Source: Lentimicrobium sp.
GTDB lineage: Bacteria > Bacteroidota > Bacteroidia > Bacteroidales > Lentimicrobiaceae
Length of the DNA: 44,503 nucleotides
NCBI GenBank assembly: GCA_023957275.1
Contig: JAMLHF010000037.1
Span: forward strand, 1 to 44,503
Reading direction: 5' to 3'
The notes beneath the pieces were generated by a model. The model was not told the origin of the DNA and searched no databases. It saw only the letters and a list, made by a program, of their open reading frames with translations. Made by a program: the position numbers and the translations under genes. The first letter of the stretch is position 1. Every line of letters begins with the position of its first letter. Positions 8,488-15,111 of this stretch are shown here, piece by piece.

Positions 8488-9696
8488 TTACGGGAGGAGG
8501 GCGGAATAAAAATCAGTCAGTTTTTCCATTAAAAGGCTGTTGTTATGCCTGCTGATGACGAGTTCCCGGGCATTGGCCCCCAGGATTCTCACCAGGTCAG
8601 GATTGGCCTGGCATTGCCTGACTGCATGGATAAATTCTTCTTTGTTGTTGGCAATCAGTATGTTTTTTCTGTCGGAATAATCAATGCCTTCGGCGCCAAC
8701 CGTAGTCGTTATGATGGTTTTGCCGGCCCGCATGCCTTCAATGATTTTAATGCGTATGCCGCTTCCTGAAAAAAGCGGGACAACCATAATACCGTGCGAT
8801 TGCATATAAACGGCTGCATCTTCGACTTCGCCGTCCACAACAACTCCCGGCATCTTCATTCTTACCATCCATTCGGGCATTGCCCTGCCGGCCAGGTGTA
8901 ATTTCAGGTCCGGAAAGTTCTGATGTAATTCAGGCCACACATTTTTTACAAACCAGCGTATCCCTTCCAGATTTGGTTGCCAGTTCATGGAACCCAGGTG
9001 GAAAAGATCGTTTCCTGTATCTTTTTTAGTGGAATTGCCCTGTTCAGGAGGTGCATCCGGCATAATCCCGAAAGGAATATCTGTAACAGGGATACCCGGA
9101 GCCTGGCCTTGAAACCATTCAGCATCTTTGGCGGTGATGGCGACTATCCCGTGGAGGGTTGGAAGTATGGATAGTTCGTATTCCCTGAGTGTCTTTGCCA
9201 GGTGGCGGAGGTAAAATCTTTTGACCGGATTCAGGCAATTATCCGCCATGCGCTTCCATATCAGATGCTCGATGTTGTGCGCCCTCAGAACCAGCCTTGT
9301 ATTTGAAAAGGAACTTATCAGGGGAATATAGGGGGTTGTGAAAAGCGTTTCAAATTGAATGATGTCGAATTTTTCATTTCTTAATATGTCTTTCAGCGTT
9401 CTTGCAAAAGCCGGTGAAATAAATCTTTCTATATGGTATGATTTGTGGCTGAGGAAGCATTTCAGTGCAGGAAGCCATTTTACCGAAAGGTCGAGATAGA
9501 CGGTTTCAATCCGTGTTTTATCACGGTATTCCCGGGGGATCTGCCTGGGGTCTACACTATATTTATTACTGTTTATTGCAAGGATCTTTACCGTATGTCC
9601 TGCATTCACCAGCCCCTCAGCCATGGCGTTCATAGCGATGGGTCCTCCTTCGAGCGGAGGCCAGGGTGATTTGTTGCAGAGCATCAGGATGTTCAT
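8488..9696 (-). CDS. Glycosyltransferase family 4-like protein
   Basis: A 402-residue GT-B glycosyltransferase. The N-terminal half shows the glycine-rich acceptor loop, SPWPPLEGGPIAMNAMAEGL, typical of GT4 enzymes. The middle has LVLRAHNIEHLIW, and the C-terminal half has DLFHLGSMNWQPNLEGIRWF and MVVPLFSGSGIRIKIIEGMRAGK, where the family Glu that contacts the nucleotide sugar lies. The ATG overlaps the stop of the LptF/LptG gene by 4 bp (ATGA), so translation of the two is coupled. That places it with envelope export functions, but its own product is unknown. Confidence 0.87.
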   Translation of the reverse strand: MNILMLCNKSPWPPLEGGPIAMNAMAEGLVNAGHTVKILAINSNKYSVDPRQIPREYRDKTRIETVYLDLSVKWLPALKCFLSHKSYHIERFISPAFARTLKDILRNEKFDIIQFETLFTTPYIPLISSFSNTRLVLRAHNIEHLIWKRMADNCLNPVKRFYLRHLAKTLREYELSILPTLHGIVAITAKDAEWFQGQAPGIPVTDIPFGIMPDAPPEQGNSTKKDTGNDLFHLGSMNWQPNLEGIRWFVKNVWPELHQNFPDLKLHLAGRAMPEWMVRMKMPGVVVDGEVEDAAVYMQSHGIMVVPLFSGSGIRIKIIEGMRAGKTIITTTVGAEGIDYSDRKNILIANNKEEFIHAVRQCQANPDLVRILGANARELVISRHNNSLLMEKLTDFYSALLP

Positions 9697-11153
9697 CGGG
9701 CAGTTGAATTAATTTCAGGCGTTTTAGCGCGGTTTTGTTTCCGGGAGGTGTTAAACAATCTTTTCCATGCATCAAGGTCAAGCAGGGGGGAGTCGGTGGT
9801 TGCCTTGACGGTGAGAATAATGCCCAGCGGAAGAAGTACCACCGAGGATAACCACATACCGGTGAGCGGATCCATGGTTCCGGCTTTAACCGATTTTTCG
9901 CCGGTCATTGAGATTACATGATAGATGACGAAAAAGACCACAGAGATCACCAGTGGAAGTCCCAGCCCGCCTTTCCGGATAATGGCTCCCAGCGGCGCCC
10001 CGATAAAAAACAGGACCAGGCAGGCAATGGAGAGGGTGAATTTCCGGTGCCACTCCACCTGATGTTTCCGGATCAGGACCAGTCTTGCTTCGATATCAGC
10101 TTTATTGAACTCAATGTTGCTTTTGGTGTTTCTGGCTGCATTCAGGGCAAGCTCATAAACCTGAAGTGTCCCTGTTTTGTCGAGGCTGCTTATTACAGGC
10201 AGTCTGTTGACTGGCTTCAGGGTGTCGGGGATGCGGCTCATATATGCTGAGTCAAGCTGGTTGTTAAAAGAATAACTGATTTCAGTGGATCTCAGCAGGC
10301 CTGATAACCGCATGTCAGTCTCCCGCAGAAGCGAATCCTCTGCCTGGGTAAGTTGCTTCAGGTTAAGCATCTGATAATGATTTCTGAAGAGCTCCTCGTT
10401 AGTCCGCATCATTTTAAAATCCGACAGGTCGAAGCGCCTGTACTGTTCCGCGAAATAGGTGCGCTGAAAAGGCCTTTTTCTTTCATTCCTGCGATCAGTT
10501 TTTTCATCGTAATTATAGCCATTGTAAAGCGTCAGGTCGAGGGTGGCCCCGTCAGCACTCTGCTCCATACGTCCCCATTCAGCCCGGGTAACCGTGGTAT
10601 TTCCCATACGCGATGTATGATCATAAATCATAATATCCCGGATGGTAACCCCGTCTTTCTCCTTTTTCCCTATACGCATGGTGTAACCTTCTATCCCGTT
10701 GTAAAAGATGCCTTCACGGATGTTGAGCGCCAGTTTTTGCTGCCTCACGTCATATAGAATGGATTTGAACTTAAGGTTGGTAACGGGTAAAATGTTGTTG
10801 GAGAAAAAGAAAGCGAAGATGCTGATAAGCACAGACAGCACCACCAGGGGTTTCATCACCGTCCGGAGGCTGATTCCTGCCGATTTTATCGCAACAAGTT
10901 CATAGCGCTCGCCCAAGTTGCCGAAGGTCATCAGCGAAGATAATAGTATTGCCAGGGGGAGCGCCAGCGGCACAAAGGTAGTGGATGCATAAAACAGCAA
11001 CTCGCCGATCACCTGCCATTGTAGTCCTTTTCCCACAAGGTCGTCGATGTATTTCCACAGAAATTGCATGACCAGAATGAACAGGGCAATGAAAAAGGTA
11101 AGAATCAGGGGACCCAGGTAGGACCGGAGTATCAGAATATAGAGTTTCTTCAC
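9693..11153 (-). CDS. LptF/LptG family lipopolysaccharide export permease
   Basis: A 486-residue inner-membrane protein that, with its partner and the LptB ATPase, extracts lipopolysaccharide for transport to the outer membrane. Three hydrophobic helices in the first 130 residues (LTFFIALFILVMQF; FVPLALPLAILLSSLMTFG; VLSVLISIFAFFFS) are followed by the periplasmic beta-jellyroll (about 140-330) and three C-terminal helices (SIACLVLFFIGAPLGAIIRKGGLG; LVISVVFFVIYHVISM; MWLSSVVLLPLGIILTV). The GTG at 11153 (VKKLYILILRSYLG) is selected: it matches the usual family N-terminus and lies about 20 nt from a -7 box. The open frame continues upstream to TTG 11309 without family similarity. LptF and LptG cannot be separated safely here. 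Confidence 0.9.
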   Translation of the reverse strand: MKKLYILILRSYLGPLILTFFIALFILVMQFLWKYIDDLVGKGLQWQVIGELLFYASTTFVPLALPLAILLSSLMTFGNLGERYELVAIKSAGISLRTVMKPLVVLSVLISIFAFFFSNNILPVTNLKFKSILYDVRQQKLALNIREGIFYNGIEGYTMRIGKKEKDGVTIRDIMIYDHTSRMGNTTVTRAEWGRMEQSADGATLDLTLYNGYNYDEKTDRRNERKRPFQRTYFAEQYRRFDLSDFKMMRTNEELFRNHYQMLNLKQLTQAEDSLLRETDMRLSGLLRSTEISYSFNNQLDSAYMSRIPDTLKPVNRLPVISSLDKTGTLQVYELALNAARNTKSNIEFNKADIEARLVLIRKHQVEWHRKFTLSIACLVLFFIGAPLGAIIRKGGLGLPLVISVVFFVIYHVISMTGEKSVKAGTMDPLTGMWLSSVVLLPLGIILTVKATTDSPLLDLDAWKRLFNTSRKQNRAKTPEINSTAR

Positions 11154-11172
11154 TACAAGCGGCTGTTTCGTG

Positions 11173-11180
11173 CAAAAGTA
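11173..11180 (-). promoter_or_regulatory. Bacteroidota -7 box for the LptF/G gene
   Basis: The minus strand reads TACTTTTG, matching TAnnTTTG, 20 nt upstream of the GTG start at 11153. It supports the short start, because the longer frame would begin upstream of the promoter. Confidence 0.5.
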
Positions 11181-11283
11181 AGTAATTGTGTTATTATATC
11201 GTAAAAACTCCCGAAATCGTATAGCGTGAGCAATTTCGTTATCAGATGTACAGGAATTATCTTTGTGACTTGCCGAAAAAAAG

Positions 11284-11400
11284 TTGCCACAAAATCTCCA
11301 AAACACCAAAGCACACCAAAGATATTTTATTCGCTTTTTCTGAAGAACCGGATCATCTGCGAGCCTGCTTGTATATTTTGCTCCACTGAAAATATAAAAA
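11284..11400. repeat. Dispersed intergenic repeat, copy 1
   Basis: Begins TGCCACAAAATCTCC and continues with an A/C-rich stretch, a pyrimidine-rich part, an ACCGGAT box and TATATTTT. The same order of blocks is found at 19840-19956: TGCCACAAAATCT, CTCTTTTCCTGAGAACCTG, ACCGGATGCTGATTGCGGATG and TATATTTTAAATCACC. It carries no gene. Confidence 0.6.
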
Positions 11401-11738
11401 TCCGGGGCCTTGCTTAGCTGTGGGGTTAATGTAACAAACTCCGGTTATAAAAATAGAGAAATGAAGACTAAATCGCTGTTTAACAAAGATTTCAATAGCC
11501 CGGAATAAAACTGGTTGCCAGGTGATCCGTTATGAATCATCTACAAAAAGAATCAGGGCATCATTAAAATCAAAACAACAGCAAGAGTTAATTCAGTTGT
11601 GCCGCACAGGTATTCAGACTCAAGAAACTAAAAATATTGTCACATAATTCTGATGAACTTCAGTGCCGGAAATATTAGCATGAGTATATAGAATCTAGTC
11701 AATTAACTTGATGCTTAATTCGGGGATAATCTATTTTT
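11401..11738. other. Noncoding stretch between two inverted repeat copies
   Basis: About 340 bp of AT-richer sequence with stops in all frames. I see no tRNA, no terminator and no family match. It is bounded by a repeat in one orientation (11284-11400) and the start of the same repeat in the opposite orientation (11739-11779). Confidence 0.5.
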
Positions 11739-11779
11739 CATATTTGGTGTTGTTTGGTGCTTTTGTGTTTTTGTGGCAT
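11739..11779. repeat. Dispersed intergenic repeat, inverted partial copy
   Basis: Read on the minus strand this begins ATGCCACAAAAACACAAAAG and continues CACCAAACAACACCAAATATG. It corresponds to the first 40 bp of the copy at 11284 in the opposite orientation. Confidence 0.55.
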
Positions 11780-11874
11780 AAACAAACAGCTCACCATTTA
11801 ATATCCAGCCCTTATTGAATAACCCATCGTATGCAATAATTATCCGCCGGGGAGTGTGGATTTTCAATTCTCCT

Positions 11875-11882
11875 TACCTTTG
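11875..11882 (+). promoter_or_regulatory. Bacteroidota -7 box for the acetyltransferase-fold gene
   Basis: TACCTTTG matches TAnnTTTG and lies 30 nt upstream of the ATG at 11912. Confidence 0.5.
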
Positions 11883-11911
11883 TCTCTTCCTAACGATTAA
11901 ACTTTCCTGCC

Positions 11912-13096
11912 ATGGTTCTGAAAGAAGTTACCGATAAATCAACGGCCCGGGTTTTCCTGGATGTTGCCAGAGATATCTACCGGGGTGATAAAAACTGGAT
12001 TTGTCCGCTTGATAATATGGTTGAAGCGGTGTTTGACCCCGGGGTGAATGTTTTTTTTGCCCATGGCGAAGCCATCCGGTGGATCCTCTATGATGATCAC
12101 AACAAGGCAATAGGAAGGGTGGCAGCATTCATCAACCGGAAAAAGGCTTTCAATTTTGACCAACCAACCGGTGGAATGGGCTTTTTTGAGTGTATTAACA
12201 ACAAGGATGCAGCATACCTTTTATTTGATACCTGCAAGGCCTGGCTGAAGGATAAGGGTATGGAGGCCATGGACGGACCCATTAACTTCGGAGAGAACGA
12301 TAACTTCTGGGGGCTGCTGGTCGAAGGATTTATGCCGCCAAGTTTCGGGATGAATTATCACCATCCTTATTACAAAGACTTTTTCGAGGGCTATGGGTTC
12401 AGACCCTACTTTGAGCAGGTAACCAATCATCTGGACCTTACCAAACCTTTTCCGGAGCGTTTCTGGAAAATCGCCGACTGGGTCAGGCAAAAGCCGGGAT
12501 ACAGCTTCCGGCACTTTACCTGGAAAGATAGTGAACAGTTTATCGGGGATTTTAAAACGATCTACGATGACGGTTGGCAGTTCCATGAAAATTTTACCCC
12601 TATCAATCCCGACGATCTCCGTAAAACCCTGAACGAGATGAAACCCATTATGGATGAGGAGTTTATCTGGTTTGCGTATGTGGATGATAATCCTGCAGCT
12701 TTTTTGGTTATGATTCCCGATGCGAACCAGATTTTCAGGTATCTCAACGGGAAGCTCAACCTTTTTGGTAAGCTTAAATTCTGGTACTACAGTAAAAGGA
12801 ATGTTTTCACCCGGACCCGTATTACTGTGATGGGTGTGCGGCCAAAGTACCAGAAATCGGGCATCGAGTCCGCCATTTTCTGGCATATGGAGAAGGTGAT
12901 GAACAAGCGTCCCGGATATAAAGAGGTCGAGTTGTCATGGGTCGGAGATTTCAATCCTAAAATGCGGCAGTTGCATGAGGCGGTGGGGTCACATTTTGCC
13001 AAGCGGCATATCACCTACCGTTATCTGTTTAATGCCCCCGGTCAGAGCCAGAAAGCCACAGTAATTCCTATGGATACAAGGCAGCATACTGAATAA
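11912..13096 (+). CDS. GNAT-fold acyltransferase-like protein of unknown substrate
   Basis: A 394-residue cytoplasmic protein that resembles the long N-acetyltransferase-like proteins widespread in Bacteroidota. Features are GRVAAFINRKKAF near residue 70, GFFECINN near 90, the highly conserved-looking stretch MDGPINFGENDNFWG (about 118-133), and a C-terminal GNAT-like region with TRITVMGVRPKYQKSGIESAIFW (about 300-322). In that last region VRPKYQKSGI occupies the place of the acetyl-CoA pyrophosphate loop. The loop deviates from the Q/R-x-x-G-x-G/A consensus, so CoA binding is likely but not certain. It is monocistronic, with a promoter at 11875. The biological substrate is not known. Confidence 0.75.
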   Translation: MVLKEVTDKSTARVFLDVARDIYRGDKNWICPLDNMVEAVFDPGVNVFFAHGEAIRWILYDDHNKAIGRVAAFINRKKAFNFDQPTGGMGFFECINNKDAAYLLFDTCKAWLKDKGMEAMDGPINFGENDNFWGLLVEGFMPPSFGMNYHHPYYKDFFEGYGFRPYFEQVTNHLDLTKPFPERFWKIADWVRQKPGYSFRHFTWKDSEQFIGDFKTIYDDGWQFHENFTPINPDDLRKTLNEMKPIMDEEFIWFAYVDDNPAAFLVMIPDANQIFRYLNGKLNLFGKLKFWYYSKRNVFTRTRITVMGVRPKYQKSGIESAIFWHMEKVMNKRPGYKEVELSWVGDFNPKMRQLHEAVGSHFAKRHITYRYLFNAPGQSQKATVIPMDTRQHTE

Positions 13097-13230
13097 ATCC
13101 GGAGTAGTCGGATGCTCAGGTTGCTGACCGGCCGGCCTTCATCATGAATTTATTCAGCCCGATTATATCAATACTGCAATAAGTTATCGGTGGCTGCGTT
13201 TACAGCAGAAGTGCTCTTAAATATTGAATA

Positions 13231-14505
13231 ATGAAGTTTATTACACGAAAGAGATTAATTGAAGCGAGTGTTCTGATTGTTGTTGCCATTGCACTGACTT
13301 TTACTTTGGATTATTACATGTCGGCGTTGCGGAAAGCGCCGGAGCCGGAGAATGTTTACGAGCCGGAGCCCAGGATGGAATACGGGATTGTCGTTGATTC
13401 TTTTTACATCGTTAAAGATGTAATCAGTCCCGGGGAGAATCTATCTGCAATCCTGAATAAATATGGTGTAGGTCCTCTTGCCATTGAGCAACTGGCAAAG
13501 AAATCCGCGGGCGTTTTTGATGTCAGGCATATCCGGTCAGGCAACAAGTATACGGTTTTATGCACAAATGACTCGGTGATGCGGGCTGAATACTTTATTT
13601 ACGAACAGAGCCCGACCCGTTATGTAGTATTTGAAACCGGGGATTCCCTGCATATCCATACGGGTGAAAAGGAGGTGCAGGTTAAATTGAGATCAGCTTC
13701 GGGAACCATCAGTTCTTCATTATGGAATGCCATGACTGATGCGGGTGCAAGTCCGAACCTTAGCGTTTCTCTCTCGGAAATTTATGCCTGGAGTATTGAT
13801 TTTTATGCCATTCAGCCGGGTGATAATTTTACTGTTTTCTATGAGGAACTCCAGGTAGAAGGAGAACATATCGGACTGGGCAATATAATATCTGCACGAT
13901 TTTTCCATGGCGGCAAGGATAATTTTGCCTTCCGTTTTGTGCAGGATGGAACGGCTGACTATTTTGACGATAAAGGTCAGAGCCTGCGCAAGGCTTTTCT
14001 GAAAGCTCCGCTGAAGTTTTCAAGGATTTCTTCACGCTTTTCCAACAGCAGGCTGCATCCCGTGCTTCGCATCCGCCGGCCTCACCATGGGGTGGATTAT
14101 GCCGCACCCAAAGGAACCCCGGTTCACAGTGTGGGGAGCGGCACAGTCACTGACGTGCGCTATGCAGGCGGGGCAGGCCGTATGGTGAAAATCAAGCATA
14201 ATGCGACTTACACCACGGCGTATCTGCACCTGAGCGGATATGGACCTGGTATCAAAGCAGGAGCTAGGGTGCAGCAGGGACAGGTGATCGGATACGTCGG
14301 AAGCTCAGGATTGTCCACCGGCCCGCACCTGGATTTCCGGTTTTACAAAAACGGAACCCCTGTAGATCCGCTGAAAGTGGAATCCCCTCCGGCACTACCG
14401 GTTAAGAAAGAGCTGATGGACAGTTTTAACCTTTTCCGGCTCAGCCTTACCAGGCAGCTTGATTCACTGAATATGCCGGTCAGACAAACGGTAATGCCGC
14501 TGTAA
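13231..14505 (+). CDS. M23-family peptidoglycan endopeptidase with N-terminal membrane anchor
   Basis: A 424-residue envelope protein. Residues 8-30 (IEASVLIVVAIALTFTLDYYM) form a signal anchor. Residues 60-110 look like a LysM/OapA-type region (ISPGENLSAILNKYGV). The LytM/M23 domain covers about 265-385: H285-x3-D289 in HHGVD, H333 in YLHLSG, and H366 in GPHLDF. The usual H-x-H is here H366-x-D368, so one expected zinc ligand is Asp. The likely role is cleavage of peptide cross-links in the periplasm during growth or division. It is preceded by a 134-nt gap and followed by the repeat array. The family call is secure; activity with Asp368 should be checked. Confidence 0.88.
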   Translation: MKFITRKRLIEASVLIVVAIALTFTLDYYMSALRKAPEPENVYEPEPRMEYGIVVDSFYIVKDVISPGENLSAILNKYGVGPLAIEQLAKKSAGVFDVRHIRSGNKYTVLCTNDSVMRAEYFIYEQSPTRYVVFETGDSLHIHTGEKEVQVKLRSASGTISSSLWNAMTDAGASPNLSVSLSEIYAWSIDFYAIQPGDNFTVFYEELQVEGEHIGLGNIISARFFHGGKDNFAFRFVQDGTADYFDDKGQSLRKAFLKAPLKFSRISSRFSNSRLHPVLRIRRPHHGVDYAAPKGTPVHSVGSGTVTDVRYAGGAGRMVKIKHNATYTTAYLHLSGYGPGIKAGARVQQGQVIGYVGSSGLSTGPHLDFRFYKNGTPVDPLKVESPPALPVKKELMDSFNLFRLSLTRQLDSLNMPVRQTVMPL

Positions 14506-14589
14506 GTAAATCGATACGGAATTTGGAAATTTCTCTTTCTTCTCTGCATCTTATGATTGTGGAGGGAAGTGCGCCGACCAGGAGAAAAG

Positions 14590-14698
14590 GCACGGACGAG
14601 GACATCCGAACCAACGGGGATGGGAAAGGCACGGACGAGGACGTCCGCGCCATCGGGGCGGCGCAATTGCACGGATATGGACTTTCGCGCCAACGGGC
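14590..14698. repeat. GC-rich 30-bp tandem repeat block 1 (units A-C)
   Basis: Three 30-bp units start at 14590, 14629 and 14669. The core is GCACGGACGAGGACGTCCG followed by CGCCATCGGGG. They are separated by 9-10 nt linkers. Unit C is diverged (GCACGGATATGGACTTTCG). Each unit can fold a small hairpin, CGGAC/GTCCG. Stops and lack of codon signal argue against coding. Confidence 0.75.
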
Positions 14699-14704
14699 AC
14701 GATC

Positions 14705-14737
14705 CACCTGACAGGTTTTCCTTTAACCTGTCAGGTG
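14705..14737. repeat. 13-bp perfect hairpin, copy 1
   Basis: The inverted repeat CACCTGACAGGTT (14705-14717) and AACCTGTCAGGTG (14725-14737) has a 7-nt loop. It is followed by TGAAAAAG rather than a T-run, so it is not a clear terminator on the plus strand. A near copy is at 14983-15015. Confidence 0.7.
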
Positions 14738-14809
14738 TGAAAAAGACGCAAGCAACTGCAACATCAACATCAAAATCTGAGATATTTCTTCCTCTGGGCG
14801 GTTTTGAAT

Positions 14810-14969
14810 GCACGGACGAGGACGTTCGGGCCAGCGGGGGTAGAAAAGGCACGGACGAGGACGTCCGCGCCAACGGGGCCAGCGGGGGTAGAAAAGGCAC
14901 GGACGAGGACGTCCGCGCCATCGGGTCTTCTTAACTCTGCAGCAAAAATGGACGTCCGCGCCATCGGGG
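14810..14969. repeat. GC-rich 30-bp tandem repeat block 2 (units D-G)
   Basis: Units start at 14810, 14849 and 14897, plus a partial unit ending at 14969. Positions 14831-14878 and 14879-14926 are near-identical 48-bp segments, so units E and F arose by a recent tandem duplication. The last unit has a different left half (AAAAATGGACGTCCGCG), which recurs at 15027-15058. Confidence 0.75.
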
Positions 14970-14982
14970 GCCAACAATGTCT

Positions 14983-15015
14983 GACCTGACAGGTTTTCTT
15001 CCAACTTGTCAGGTC
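14983..15015 (+). terminator. Hairpin copy 2 followed by a T-run; likely terminator of the M23 gene
   Basis: GACCTGACAGGTT (14983-14995) pairs with AACTTGTCAGGTC (15003-15015) across a 7-nt loop, with one G-T pair. It is followed by TTTTT at 15016-15020. The hairpin lies about 480 nt after the M23 stop, so it would be a distal terminator. It is also a member of the repeated hairpin family. Confidence 0.5.
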
Positions 15016-15026
15016 TTTTTAATTCC

Positions 15027-15058
15027 GCAACGTAAATGGATGTTCGCGCCAACATGGG
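15027..15058. repeat. Diverged GC-rich unit H
   Basis: GCAACGTAAATGGATGTTCG followed by CGCCAACATGGG matches the right half of the 30-bp repeat and the left half of the partial unit at 14942-14969. The flank TTAATTCCGCA also matches TTAACTCTGCA there. Confidence 0.6.
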
Positions 15059-15064
15059 TATAAA

Positions 15065-15092
15065 AAAAGGCTGCACCCCGGTGCAGCCTTTT
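15065..15092. terminator. Bidirectional rho-independent terminator
   Basis: AAAAGGCTGCACC (15065-15077) pairs perfectly with GGTGCAGCCTTTT (15080-15092) across a 2-nt loop, flanked by A-rich and T-rich sequence. It lies 20 nt after the stop of the minus-strand secreted protein gene and serves it, and could also stop transcription from the left. Confidence 0.85.
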
Positions 15093-15111
15093 AAAAGATT
15101 ATGCGGTAAGC

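Noticed and set aside
11154-11309. N-terminal extension of the LptF/G protein
   Set aside because: Starts at TTG, lies upstream of the likely promoter box, and has no similarity to the family; GTG 11153 fits.
11226-11417. 63-residue open frame in the intergenic repeat
   Set aside because: Lies within the dispersed repeat and is not supported by any domain or promoter-start arrangement.
12221-12886. 221-residue open frame opposite the acetyltransferase-fold gene
   Set aside because: Antisense to a well-supported gene, with no recognisable domain.
14590-14969. Possible CRISPR array
   Set aside because: Linkers are only 9-18 nt and nearly identical to each other, units diverge, and no cas genes are present.
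14343-15076. Several overlapping open frames on both strands with repeated ARTSSSVP-type or DEDVRA-type peptides
   Set aside because: They are open only because the GC-rich repeat lacks stops in several frames; there is no start context, no family match and all frames look equally open.
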